Part shown: piece by piece, positions 35,802 through 44,594 of the stretch
Layout: every line of letters starts with the position of its first letter
Position numbering within the stretch: position 1 is the first letter of the stretch
Assembly: GCF_012927125.1 (NCBI RefSeq)
Contig: NZ_JABBFZ010000012.1
Coordinates: forward strand, 62,001 to 126,000
DNA: 64,000 nucleotides
Direction of reading: 5' to 3'
Origin: Paraburkholderia antibiotica
GTDB lineage: Bacteria; Pseudomonadota; Gammaproteobacteria; Burkholderiales; Burkholderiaceae
Position numbers and translations under genes: made by a program
The notes under the pieces: generated by a model
The model's database searches: none
What the model saw: the letters and a program-made list of their open reading frames with translations, nothing else
Told to the model about the DNA's origin: nothing

Positions 35802-36860
35802 TCAGCTGCGCTCGCCCCGCACGACCCGCTTGAGCCAGATTCCCGGCGCATACACGGCCGGACAGCTCGCATACAGAAAGATCCGGATGCGCAGCCCCAG
35901 CTTCACGCCGCTGCTGCGCATCATCAGCCCGATTCGTTCGCCCGAACTGCCCGCCTCGAACATCGCGTGAATGAACTGCTCGCGTGCGAGCTTCGGCGCC
36001 ATCGCCGCGCGCATGCGTTCGCCGACGCCGGCGATTTCCGCGTCGCGCTGCAACTGCGCGAGTTCGGCGAGTCCATAGCGATTGCTTTGACGCATCCGCG
36101 CGATCAGTTCGTCGACCGACTTGTAGCGGCGTTTGCGTGACAGGCCGCCGCGCCGATAACGCACCAGCGGTTCGCGCAGGCTGATCGCGCCGCCCGACAG
36201 GATCGCGCGCAGCACCATGATCTGATCCTCGGCGGCGGCGCCGGGCAGCATCGGTCCGAAGCGTTCGACCATGCGGCGCGACCACGTATGCGCCGCGCCG
36301 ATCAGCCACGGACGCTGCGCGAGCCAGTCGTCGAAGCTGCGATAGCCGTCGAGTTCGGTCGGGCTCACGCGCTCGTGCACATGGCCCGCTTCGTCCATGT
36401 CGGCGAGATCGGTCGCGATCAGGTCGGGGCGGCGGTCGTGCGCGAGCCAGCAGTCGACCACGCGTGCGCAGCGCTCGGGCGCCGACATGTCGTCGCCGGC
36501 GGCGACGAACAGCAGCTCGCCGCGCGCGAGTTGCGCGAGTTGCGACAGGTGCGCGCTGATCCCCTGGTTTTCGGTGTTGCGCCGCGCGATCACGCGATGC
36601 GGGCCGTCGTAGCCGGCGAGTGCCGTTTCGATCGCGGCAAAGGTGGCGTCGCTGGAGGCGTCGTCGGACACAATGATCTCGAGCGGCTCGTAGGTTTGGG
36701 CGAGCGCGCTGCGCACCGCGTCGCCGATCTGCTGCGCCTGGTTGTAGGCGATCACGAGCATCGAGACGAGCGGCCGGTCGGCGGCGGATGTACTGGCTTC
36801 GCGAGCCGTGTGAGACGGAGTGGGCGCGTCGGCGGCGACGCGCGGCTGGCTATCGGTCAT
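35802..36860 (-). CDS. Family 2 glycosyltransferase
   Basis: This 352-residue protein has a 28-residue Ser/Thr/Ala-rich start, then a GT-A domain (VSMLVIAYNQAQQIGDAVRSAL, IIVSDDASSDATFAAIETAL, LLFVAAGDDMSAPERC). The acceptor half contains WLIGAAHTWSRRMVERFGPMLPGAAAEDQIM, as in many O-antigen and capsule transferases. It converges with the preceding glycosyltransferase gene, separated by a repeat-bearing gap with a weak GGACCC/GGGTCC stem (35780-35795). Sugar specificity is unknown. Confidence 0.86.
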   Translation of the reverse strand: MTDSQPRVAADAPTPSHTAREASTSAADRPLVSMLVIAYNQAQQIGDAVRSALAQTYEPLEIIVSDDASSDATFAAIETALAGYDGPHRVIARRNTENQGISAHLSQLAQLARGELLFVAAGDDMSAPERCARVVDCWLAHDRRPDLIATDLADMDEAGHVHERVSPTELDGYRSFDDWLAQRPWLIGAAHTWSRRMVERFGPMLPGAAAEDQIMVLRAILSGGAISLREPLVRYRRGGLSRKRRYKSVDELIARMRQSNRYGLAELAQLQRDAEIAGVGERMRAAMAPKLAREQFIHAMFEAGSSGERIGLMMRSSGVKLGLRIRIFLYASCPAVYAPGIWLKRVVRGERS

Positions 36861-37142
36861 GGAGTCGGGGCGAGGGCGATTGGGCTAGATTCTAGCCGCT
36901 GACGGTGCTGCCGCGCGACGGCGGCGGCTGGGCGCGCAGGCTGGCGCGGCGTATGCCGCCTCGAGTAGCGACACGTGGTCGTACTCAGTCGCGTGCAGTC
37001 CTGGCTGGCCGCACGCGGTCGTACCCGGTCACACCCAGTGGCATGGAGTCATACCCGGTCATACCCATCCTTTACAATTGCCGCTGCCCGCAACCCGGCG
37101 CGGCGCGGCCTGTCCGCGAGCGTGCCTCACCGAGACCGATCC

Positions 37143-38270
37143 TTGCCAGAGCCGACCCGAGAGCCGAACCGAGACTCAAGCCGAGACTCAAGCCGCGATC
37201 CGAACCGCCGTCCCCTCACCGACATCGCGCTGACCGCCCAGGCATTGAAGAACAGCGGCGGCGCCGAGCGCTATACGCGCGACGTGATCGCCGGGCTGCA
37301 TCGGCTCGGCCTGCGCCCGACGCTGTTCGCCCGTGAGATCGATCGCGCGCTGCCCGAGGCCGGATGGATCGACGCGCAGCCGCTCAACGTGCGCTGGGCG
37401 CCGCGCAAGCTGCGCAATCTCGCCTTCGACTGGCGCCTGAAGCAACGCCTGAAGCGCCATCGTCCCGCGTGCGTGTTCTCGATCAATCACTCGACGCACG
37501 CCGACGTCGCGCTGTGCGGCGGCACGCATCCGGGCTCGCTCGAAGCGGCCGGCCGCGCGCCGCGTCGCAGCGACGAGTGGCAGATCGAACTCGAACGGCG
37601 CGTCTACACACAGGCGCGTTCGATCGTCGCGCATTCGGAGTTGATGAGCCGCGAGTTGCAGCGCTTCTATGACGTCGCCGCCGAACGCATCGACGTGATC
37701 TATCCGCCGGTCGATACCGAACGCTTCAAACCGCTCGACGCCGCCGCGCGCGCGGCCGTGCGCCGCGAGCTGAATCTGCCTGACGACCGCGTGATTTTCG
37801 TGTTTTCGTCGACGAGCCACGAGCGCAAGGGTTATCCGCTGCTGGAGGCATTTTTCGAACGCACGACGTTGCCGGTGTGCCTCGTCGTCGCCGGCCGGCC
37901 GGTGCCGAGGACGAGCGACACGATCCGCTACGTGGGCTACAGCAAGGAGATCGAGAAGCTGTTCGCGGCCGCCGACTTCACGGTGGTCGCATCGGCGTAC
38001 GAGCCGTTCGGGCTAGTCGGTGTCGAGTCGGTGATGTGCGGCACGCCGCTCGTGATCGCCGACAACGTCGGCTCGGCCGAGACCGTGACGGGCGCGGCGA
38101 AGATCGAATTTTCGCGGCAGGAGAAGGGCAGCTTCGAACGCGCGATCGGACTGGCGCTCGAGCGGATGAAAAACGGCGGCGCGCGTATCGCGGCGCCGCG
38201 CGACGCTCTGGTGTACGACCCGAGCGTCGATGCGCACGTGGCGGCGCTTTACGCGTTGTTCACGCGCTGA
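37143..38270 (+). CDS. Family 4 glycosyltransferase
   Basis: This GT-B enzyme begins DIALTAQALKNSGGAERYTRDVIAGL, with the acceptor domain first. The donor domain has YPPVDTERFKPLD, FSSTSHERKGYPLLEAF and the E-x7-E motif EPFGLVGVESVMCGTPLVIADN. It is likely a heptosyl-, glucosyl- or mannosyltransferase of LPS assembly. No ATG precedes the conserved region; TTG 37143, GTG 37122 or GTG 36975 are all possible, and I chose the first for its position. The preceding codons form a repeated Arg-Asp-Ser-Ser stretch. It overlaps the convergent ligase gene by 11 bases. Confidence 0.85.
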   Translation: MPEPTREPNRDSSRDSSRDPNRRPLTDIALTAQALKNSGGAERYTRDVIAGLHRLGLRPTLFAREIDRALPEAGWIDAQPLNVRWAPRKLRNLAFDWRLKQRLKRHRPACVFSINHSTHADVALCGGTHPGSLEAAGRAPRRSDEWQIELERRVYTQARSIVAHSELMSRELQRFYDVAAERIDVIYPPVDTERFKPLDAAARAAVRRELNLPDDRVIFVFSSTSHERKGYPLLEAFFERTTLPVCLVVAGRPVPRTSDTIRYVGYSKEIEKLFAAADFTVVASAYEPFGLVGVESVMCGTPLVIADNVGSAETVTGAAKIEFSRQEKGSFERAIGLALERMKNGGARIAAPRDALVYDPSVDAHVAALYALFTR

Positions 38271-39525
38271 TTGACCGCTCGGCCGCGCGCAGCTCGCGCT
38301 TGCGCGCATCGATCACCGCCAGCAGCGTCGCCACCAGCAGCGCGAGCAGCACCGTCACCATGATCGGCACGAGCACGTCGATCGTCAGGCCGAAGATCAC
38401 GGTGCTCGTCGCCACCGCGAGACCCGCGTAGGAGGCCGCGCGAATCGTCGGGTCGGCCGCCTGCCGGTGGCGCCAGAAATAAATCCCCATGCCGTAATAG
38501 AACAGCAGCAGGCAGACGATGCCGACCGCGCCCATCTCGGCGAGAGTCGAGAAGAAGTCGCTATGCGCGCGCTCGTTGACGATCTCGGTTTTGACCTCGC
38601 CACGTTTGGCCATCACGCCGAGTTCGTCGACCAGACGTCCCTTGCCGATGCCCCACACCGGGTGCCGCTCGAAAATCATCCGCGATGCGTTCCACAATTG
38701 CAGGCGTAGGCCGGTGGCCGTGAAGTCGTCGCCCTTGTGCATCATCGACACGTCGTTCGGCACTTCGGCCAGCCGCTTCTCGACGCGTTCGGTCGACAGC
38801 AGCCCGCCCGCCGCGATCACGATCGCGAGCATCGCGATCGCAAAGCGCTTCTTGTGCGAGAACCACTGGTACTGCATGCCGAGCAGCACGACGAACACCG
38901 GCAGCGCGAGCCAGCCGCCGCGCGTGCCCGATAGAAACGACGCGTAGCCGCCCGCCACCAGCGCGACGACGCGCGGCAGCAGCACGCGCCAGTCGCGCGG
39001 ATTGTCCCAGCCGAGCGTGAAGACCGACAGGAACGCGAGCAGCAGCGCGGTATCGCCGAACGGGATCGCGTTGGTGTACGAATTGTTCAGGCGATTCGCG
39101 TCGGTCCAGCCGCCCGGCGGCTGATCCACGATCGCCCACAGGCCGACGGCGAGCGCGCCGGCCGCGCAACCCCAGCCGAGTACGCGCAGATTGCGCGACG
39201 GTAATTGCCGCAGCAGCAGAAAGACCGGCAGCGCGAGCACGAAGCGCGACAGCGCGTCGAACTGACGCGGCAACCAGTAGCCGAGCACCAGTTGCTGCAC
39301 GGCGATCCCGACCACTAGCGCGAGCATCCCGATCGTGAACCAGCGATAGGTGCGCAGCGCGGAGAAATAGCCCGGCATGCGCCGGTTGGCGAAGGCCGCG
39401 CCCAGCGCGAGCGCAACGATGGCGAAGAAGCAGTAGCCGGTGCCGCCGCGCCACATCAGATTGACTGCGGGCGCGAGAAACAGCAGGGCCGTCGTGAGCC
39501 AGACCAGACTGGAAGCAAAAATCAT
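38260..39525 (-). CDS. O-antigen ligase family membrane protein
   Basis: This 421-residue protein has about ten to twelve hydrophobic helices and a large periplasmic loop (about residues 250-330, LAEVPNDVSMMHKGDDFTATGLR, IFERHPVWGIGKGRLVDEL). That loop and the LSGTRGGWLALPVFVVLLG helix match the Wzy_C/WaaL superfamily. WaaL joins polymerised O-antigen to lipid A-core in the periplasm; Wzy polymerases share the fold, so ligase versus polymerase cannot be settled here. Its setting among core glycosyltransferases favours ligase. Confidence 0.85.
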   Translation of the reverse strand: MIFASSLVWLTTALLFLAPAVNLMWRGGTGYCFFAIVALALGAAFANRRMPGYFSALRTYRWFTIGMLALVVGIAVQQLVLGYWLPRQFDALSRFVLALPVFLLLRQLPSRNLRVLGWGCAAGALAVGLWAIVDQPPGGWTDANRLNNSYTNAIPFGDTALLLAFLSVFTLGWDNPRDWRVLLPRVVALVAGGYASFLSGTRGGWLALPVFVVLLGMQYQWFSHKKRFAIAMLAIVIAAGGLLSTERVEKRLAEVPNDVSMMHKGDDFTATGLRLQLWNASRMIFERHPVWGIGKGRLVDELGVMAKRGEVKTEIVNERAHSDFFSTLAEMGAVGIVCLLLFYYGMGIYFWRHRQAADPTIRAASYAGLAVATSTVIFGLTIDVLVPIMVTVLLALLVATLLAVIDARKRELRAAERSISA

Positions 39526-39789
39526 AGGCCTACGTTATCGATGAACACACTACCGTTCCGGTGGTGGAATTGCAGGGGGTGCCGGACCATTTGAATTTTC
39601 AAGACGGTAGAGCGAACCGGATTATAACCATGCACACCCTTGCAAAATGCTTGCTGCCGCACGCGGTAAGGATGTGTGGCGTCCGGCGCGGGCGCGGGGC
39701 GGGGGCAGTGTCTGTCGTGCGAACGGGCCGGGGCGGTACAATCGCGCGACATTCACGCCGCGCCCGCGCCGGCTCAACGGACCGAAGCG

Positions 39790-40635
39790 ATGTTCTCGAT
39801 CATCATCCCCACCTGGAACAACCTGCCTTACCTGCGCCTCGTGATCAAAAGTCTGCGGCGCCATTCGACCTATCAGCATCAGATCATCGTGCACGTGAAC
39901 GACGGCTCGGACGGCACGCTCGCGTGGGTGCGCGACGAGGGCATCGAGCATACCGCGTCGCCGGACAATATCGGCATCTGCCACGCCGTCAATATCGCGG
40001 CGGCGCGCGCGACCCAGGACTACATCGTCTATATGAACGACGACATGTACTGCTGCCCCGGCTGGGACGAGGCGCTCGCGCGGCGCCTCGCGCAGATGCC
40101 GGCGGACCGGCTGTTCATGCTGTCCGGCACGATGATCGAGCCTGTCGATAGCGGCAACCCGTGCGTGGTGGTGCACAACTTCGGCCGCGACGTCGAGACG
40201 TTTCGCGCTGACGAACTGGTCGCCGCGACACCGGGCCTCGTGCGCGCCGACTGGCGCGGCGCGACATGGCCGCCGACGCTCGTGCATCGCGACTGGTGGT
40301 TCAAGGTGGGCGGCTACAGCAGCGAGCTGAGCCCCGGCATGAGCAGCGACAACGATTTCTCGATGAAGCTGTGGGACGCCGGCTGCCGCGTGTTCGTCGG
40401 CGTCGGCGACAGTCTCGTCTATCACTTCCAGCAGAAGAGCACCGGCAAGGTCGTCAAGAACGACGGGCGTCGCCAGTTCCTCAACAAGTGGGGGATGACG
40501 CAGGCGACGTTCGACCGCTACTACCTGCGCCGCGGCACCGCGATCGACGGCGCTATCGCGGTCGAGGACCCCGAGCGCACCGGCCGCTTGCGGCGCGCGC
40601 TGTTGAAGTCGCGCATCAAGCGGGCGTTCAGCTAG
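39790..40635 (+). CDS. Family 2 glycosyltransferase
   Basis: This 281-residue GT-A protein starts MFSIIIPTWNNLPYLRLVIKSL, with the second motif IIVHVNDGSDGTLAWVRDEG and the donor site YIVYMNDDMYCCPGWDEAL. The mid-segment WPPTLVHRDWWFKVGGYSSELSPGMSSDNDFSMKLWDAG is typical of this family. Its divergent neighbour is the ligase-like gene. The final 45 residues are basic, perhaps for membrane contact. Specificity is unknown; a role in LPS core or O-antigen is inferred from position. Confidence 0.87.
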   Translation: MFSIIIPTWNNLPYLRLVIKSLRRHSTYQHQIIVHVNDGSDGTLAWVRDEGIEHTASPDNIGICHAVNIAAARATQDYIVYMNDDMYCCPGWDEALARRLAQMPADRLFMLSGTMIEPVDSGNPCVVVHNFGRDVETFRADELVAATPGLVRADWRGATWPPTLVHRDWWFKVGGYSSELSPGMSSDNDFSMKLWDAGCRVFVGVGDSLVYHFQQKSTGKVVKNDGRRQFLNKWGMTQATFDRYYLRRGTAIDGAIAVEDPERTGRLRRALLKSRIKRAFS

Positions 40636-40764
40636 GCGGGGGAGTCGGCGGCGCATCGGGTGAGGTAACAACGGGCGCTGCTGCCGGCAGCGCAGCCGAA
40701 GCCGAAGCCGAAGCCTGAGTCGGAATCGGGCCTTGCGTCGCATGCTGGCGCGTCACGCGCCCGA

Positions 40765-41094
40765 TCACACCCCGCCGGTCACCAACGGCAGCACCGTCAG
40801 ATCCGGATGCGTACCATCGACGATGCTGCGTCCCACGTGCACCGCTTCGTAGAGCGCTTCGTCGACGTTCGCGAAGCTCTCTTCGCCGTCGGCATGAAAC
40901 GGCACCGCGTGGCCCGGAATGTGAGGGTCGGCGCCCGGATGGCAAACGTAGCCGAGATAGGTGTAGCGGCTGTCGTGCGCGGCCGACGCATCGGCGGGAT
41001 GCGCGGGGTCGGGCGGGGTCGTCGCGACTGGCGACACGTGGATCTCGAAGCCTTCGTATTGCACCGTCTGCCAGGCTGCGGTTTCGTCGGCCAT
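40765..41094 (-). CDS. Hypothetical protein, 109 aa
   Basis: I do not recognise a named family. The product MADETAAWQTVQYEGFEIHV, with a Pro/Ala-rich segment and SRYTYLGYVCHPGADPHIPG, looks cytosolic, is mixed alpha/beta and has no signal peptide. The start is the ATG at 41094 following GGAGG by six bases on its strand. It sits divergently from rdgC. Its well-formed ribosome site and codon pattern indicate a real gene. Confidence 0.7.
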   Translation of the reverse strand: MADETAAWQTVQYEGFEIHVSPVATTPPDPAHPADASAAHDSRYTYLGYVCHPGADPHIPGHAVPFHADGEESFANVDEALYEAVHVGRSIVDGTHPDLTVLPLVTGGV

Positions 41095-41284
41095 GACCGC
41101 CTCCGTCTGGGTCTGTCCTGTCAAAAAGTCTAGGTGATTTGGCGCCAAAGCGTGCGCGCGGGGGGCTATGGCAAAACCCTTACGGCCGCGACCACCCCGT
41201 CGCAGCGCGCCACGTCTGCTGGAACGCAGCCGCGTTGTTCCGTCGGATAAAATGCTGAGCTTTGCCCGGAGTCCGAGTTCGCCC

Positions 41285-42217
41285 ATGTGGTTCAAAAACC
41301 TTCAGTTGCACCGTCTCCCCGCGCCGTGGTCCGTCACCCCCGAACAGATGCAGAAGTGGCTCGCGCCGTACGCGTTCGCGCCCGGCCAGAGCGTCGAAAT
41401 GCAGGCGCAGGGCTGGGCGCCGCCGCGTGACGGCGACTCGCTCGTGTATGCGCAGAACGGCCAGATGCTGCTGACGTTCCGCGCCGAGAAGAAGCTGCTG
41501 CCGGCCTCGGTCGTCACTCAGGTGACGCGCGAGCGCGCGCTCGAACTCGAAGAGCAGCAGGGCTTCAAACCCGGCCGCAAGCAGATGCGCGAATTGAAGG
41601 AGCAGGTCACCGACGAACTGCGTCCGCGCGCGTTCAGCATCCGTCGCGATACGCGTGTGTGGATCGATTGCACGCATGGCTGGCTGGTGATCGACGCGGC
41701 GTCGCAGGCGGTGGCCGACGACGTGCGCGGGCTGCTGGTGAAATCGATCGATCAGTTGCCGCTGATGACCGTGCGCGTCGCACAGTCGCCGGTTGCGGCG
41801 ATGACCGGCTGGCTGCTCGACGGCGAGGGTCCGGCCGGCTTCACGCTCGATCAGGACACCGAGCTGCGCTCGCCCGCCGAGGGCAACGCGACGGTGCGCT
41901 ATGTCGGCCATACGCTGGACACCGACGACATGCGCCGGCACATCGAGGCGGGCAAGCAATGCATGCGGCTCGCGATGACATGGAACGACCGCGTGTCGTT
42001 CGTGCTGACGCCGTCGTTGACGATCAAGCGCATTGCACCGCTCGACGTGCTCAAGGAAGCGAGCGACCCGACCGCGCAGAACGACGACGAACGTTTCGAC
42101 TCCGACGTCGTGCTGATGACGGCCGAACTCGATCGTTTGCTGACCGATCTGATCGACGCGTTGGGCGGCGAGCAGGGCGAAGCGGGGTTTGCGTTGCCGC
42201 AGGCGGTGGCGGCTTGA
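41285..42217 (+). CDS. rdgC: Recombination-associated protein RdgC
   Basis: RdgC is a ring-shaped, nonspecific DNA-binding protein that limits RecA-promoted exchange. The 310-residue length and start MWFKNLQLHRLPAPW are characteristic, as are QVTRERALELEEQQGFKPGRKQMRELKEQV and the central FSIRRDTRVWIDCTHGWLVIDAAS. The start was set at the ATG whose product matches the family; the longer frame upstream has no similarity. It is monocistronic between the small divergent gene and the convergent fecR-like gene. Confidence 0.95.
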   Translation: MWFKNLQLHRLPAPWSVTPEQMQKWLAPYAFAPGQSVEMQAQGWAPPRDGDSLVYAQNGQMLLTFRAEKKLLPASVVTQVTRERALELEEQQGFKPGRKQMRELKEQVTDELRPRAFSIRRDTRVWIDCTHGWLVIDAASQAVADDVRGLLVKSIDQLPLMTVRVAQSPVAAMTGWLLDGEGPAGFTLDQDTELRSPAEGNATVRYVGHTLDTDDMRRHIEAGKQCMRLAMTWNDRVSFVLTPSLTIKRIAPLDVLKEASDPTAQNDDERFDSDVVLMTAELDRLLTDLIDALGGEQGEAGFALPQAVAA

Positions 42218-42346
42218 GGAGCTGAAGGCCTGAGGTCGACGTCGCGTTCGAGTCTGGATTGCGTTTGCGTTGCTGCTCGGCTGGTTTGAGCCAGCGCGAC
42301 GTAGGCAAACCGGACTCGAGCACGGCGCGACCCGCGCCGCTCAGAC

Positions 42347-43405
42347 TCAAGCCGGGCGACGCCCAAACTCCGACGGCGCGGGCGCGCTGCCAGCACCGTC
42401 CGTGCCGTCGCGCGCTTCGACCCGCGTCCAGTACGGTGTGATCGAGCGCAAACGCAGCGGATAGGTCCGCTGCAACAACGCGAGCGTCGCATCGGTATCG
42501 GTGAGCTGATAGATGCCCGACACGCGCAGATCGGCGACGTCGTCGGCGTAGTGCAGCGTGCCGTGGTGGTAGCGCGCGAGTTCGGCGACGAGCTCCGCGA
42601 TGCGCATGTTGTTCGCGTAGAGCAGGCCGCGCGTCCACATCGCCTCGCGTGGGTCGAGCGCTTGCGGCGCTGCCGCGCCATTGCGCGTGAAGGTGCCGGA
42701 CTGATTCTGCGTCAGCACGAGCGCGTCGCCGGCTGCCGGCAAGAGCCGCGCGTCGCCACGAAACGCGGCCACGCGCGTGGCGTCATGCTGCCGACGCACG
42801 CTGAACTGCAGGCCGAGCGCCTCGACGAGTCCTTCCATCGTTTGCACCAGCAACACCGGCGCCGGACGCGCCGATCGCGCGCGTGGCGTGTTGGCCGCAT
42901 CGCGCGGGGTGTCGGCGGGGCGCACCATGATCTCGCCTTGAAGCAGACGAATGCGCCGCAAGCCCGTATCGAACGCAACGTTGATCGCGCTCGCGCTGCC
43001 GAGCGTGATCTGCGAGCCGTCCGCAAGTAGTACGTCATGCACCTCGCCGGTGGCGGTGCGGAAGTCGGCCAACCACGTCTGCCACGGCAGGTGGCTCGCG
43101 AGCCAACCGGCGGGCGCGGCGATCGCGAGTCCCGACAGCATTTTCAGCGCGCGCCGCCGCTCCTTCGATACCGCCGTGACGCCCGCGCCTTCGCGCAGCG
43201 CCGGACCGGCGCCCACGGGCACGGCGTCGAACTGGCGGCGCAGTTGCTGCGCGAGCGCCCATGCGTGCCGATGCGCGTCGCTTTGCTCGCGCCAGCGCTC
43301 ACAGGCTGCGTGGTCGGCGTCGGTGGCATGGCCCGAATTCAGCCGGACCAGCAGTTGCGCCGCTTGCCGCAGGATCTGCTGGTCAATCGCCGCGGTGTTG
43401 GTCAT
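42347..43405 (-). CDS. FecR-like anti-sigma/transmembrane sensor
   Basis: This 352-residue protein starts with a cytoplasmic DUF4880 segment (QILRQAAQLLVRLNSGHATDADHAACERWR). One membrane helix (ALKMLSGLAIAAPAGWLASHL, about 85-105) follows, then the periplasmic FecR domain (ATGEVHDVLLADGSQITLGSASAINVAFD) and an STN-like end. FecR proteins relay a TonB-receptor signal to an ECF sigma factor. The gene overlaps the sigma gene by 23 bases, so the two are translationally coupled. No TonB-dependent receptor gene follows, which is unusual for this arrangement. Confidence 0.87.
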   Translation of the reverse strand: MTNTAAIDQQILRQAAQLLVRLNSGHATDADHAACERWREQSDAHRHAWALAQQLRRQFDAVPVGAGPALREGAGVTAVSKERRRALKMLSGLAIAAPAGWLASHLPWQTWLADFRTATGEVHDVLLADGSQITLGSASAINVAFDTGLRRIRLLQGEIMVRPADTPRDAANTPRARSARPAPVLLVQTMEGLVEALGLQFSVRRQHDATRVAAFRGDARLLPAAGDALVLTQNQSGTFTRNGAAAPQALDPREAMWTRGLLYANNMRIAELVAELARYHHGTLHYADDVADLRVSGIYQLTDTDATLALLQRTYPLRLRSITPYWTRVEARDGTDGAGSAPAPSEFGRRPA

Positions 43406-43916
43406 GAAGCGCGCCCAGACATTCTTCGAAGGCCGTGGCCAGATAGCGCTGGACGGTGCACACGGAAACGGCGAGGTGGTCGGCGATCCGCTCGTGGCTC
43501 AGGCCGTCGAGCTGGGACAGCAGCAACGTCGCTCGTACGGGCGCGCTCAGTCGTTGCAGCAGCGCATCGAGGTGGCGCAGGCTCGCGAGCACCTGCGCGC
43601 GTTCCTGTTCCGACGGCGCGTGGAGTTCCGGCCGCGACGCCAGCACGTCGAGGTAGCTGCGTTCGAGCGAGCGGCGCTGCGCCTGCGCGACGAACCGGCG
43701 ACGTGCGATAGCCGGCAACCACGCGCGCGGTCGATACCACGGCTGCCGCGGGGCCCGGGTGCCCGCATGACGCGCGCTCGATGCGTCGGCGAAGTTGTCC
43801 GGAGACAGCGCGGCCGACGGGTGTGCGTCGCCCGGTTGCCGGCACAGCCAGCCGAGCAGCCCGTCGTGGCGCCCGGCGTAGAGAGAGTGCAGTGACCTCG
43901 CCTGGGTAGTGGTCAT
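43383..43916 (-). CDS. ECF-type sigma factor, FecI-like
   Basis: This 177-residue protein has region 4 clearly visible: RLSAPVRATLLLSQLDGLSHERIADHLAVSVCTVQRYLATAFEECL, a helix-turn-helix with FecI-like wording. Region 2 is diverged: where FecI proteins read about ADLAQDTF it reads ALSPDNFADASS, with prolines and inserted Arg/Pro/Trp residues. It may recognise an altered promoter or be partly degenerate. The start is ATG 43916; an in-frame start 30 bases upstream is weaker. It is coupled to the fecR-like gene and probably controls an unlinked receptor. Confidence 0.8.
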   Translation of the reverse strand: MTTTQARSLHSLYAGRHDGLLGWLCRQPGDAHPSAALSPDNFADASSARHAGTRAPRQPWYRPRAWLPAIARRRFVAQAQRRSLERSYLDVLASRPELHAPSEQERAQVLASLRHLDALLQRLSAPVRATLLLSQLDGLSHERIADHLAVSVCTVQRYLATAFEECLGALHDQHRGD

Positions 43917-43981
43917 GATTGCCTGGATTTTCCGTAATGGACACATGAAACATTTTTGTTAAATTTGCCTTATCCACAGCG

Positions 43982-44005
43982 CATTTAACAATGACATTTA
44001 ACAAT
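43982..44005. repeat. Two 11-bp direct repeats, period 13
   Basis: CATTTAACAAT occurs at 43982-43992 and again at 43995-44005, just after TTATCCACA and 66 bases before the sigma-factor start. Overlapping this, ACAATGA and TCATTGT form a dyad. It could be an operator for a dimeric regulator or an iteron-like remnant. Confidence 0.5.
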
Positions 44006-44544
44006 CATTGTCTTTTGAATCCAGTTTTCTGGATTTTGAAAATCAGCGTCCCGTTTATGATGGTATTTATGCAATACGATTATCTCGGCGGGAATCGGTT
44101 ATTACACTGATTTCCCTGCCGGCAGCAGGGTCGTGGCCGCCATCGTGGTGCAGGGCGCGGGGTGTTCCTCGAATTGGTGCGCGCTGTCATGCGCGCGTAA
44201 AGAAATTGCGTTAGGGGCTTTCCGTTTATTTCTGGTGTGATATATAACGTGGAAAATTAATTATCGGGAATAATTTTTAATCGGTAATTTCCCTGCATGT
44301 ATTAATCGATACGAGCGTCGAGCCAGGTAAAACGATTTACCGTCGTCACAGATGGAGCCGTGTCGCTGCAAAAGAGACCTTGGAGCGCAAGCGTGGCTTC
44401 GGGCATCCTCGGCATGCGCCGTGGCTTAACAGAAGGGCGATGAGATCGCAATGGACATGCCAGCGCAGCGCACCGGCCCTGCCCAAGTTCGACGTCGCCG
44501 GAAAAATGGCAGTCGCATCAACGGCTTGCGGACTTTCCCGGAAA

Positions 44545-44581
44545 GTTATGCACAGATTTGCCAACAAAATCTGTGGGTAAC
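44545..44581. other. Imperfect hairpin with paired DnaA-box-like ends
   Basis: GTTATGCACAGATTT pairs with AAATCTGTGGGTAAC (two mismatches, loop about seven bases), 14 bases after the stop codon of the MFS gene on the minus strand. It may act as its terminator, though only a short T-run follows. Both arms resemble the DnaA box (TTATGCACA; TTACCCACA). Confidence 0.5.
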
Positions 44582-44594
44582 TCTGTGCGTGCCG

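Larger units (their letters stand above)
43917..44594. other. AT-rich 678-base gap upstream of the sigma gene
   Basis: I see no supported gene. Roughly 43920-44340 is visibly AT-rich against a GC-rich background. The left part holds an 11-base direct repeat and a perfect DnaA-box-like TTATCCACA (43970-43978). The right edge holds the hairpin listed separately. The sigma-gene promoter probably lies in the first 80 bases. The composition suggests imported or degenerating DNA. Confidence 0.5.

Noticed and set aside
43970..44581. Replication origin
   Set aside because: Only one perfect DnaA box, two direct repeats and no rep, parA or dnaA gene nearby. Reported as a low-interest observation only.
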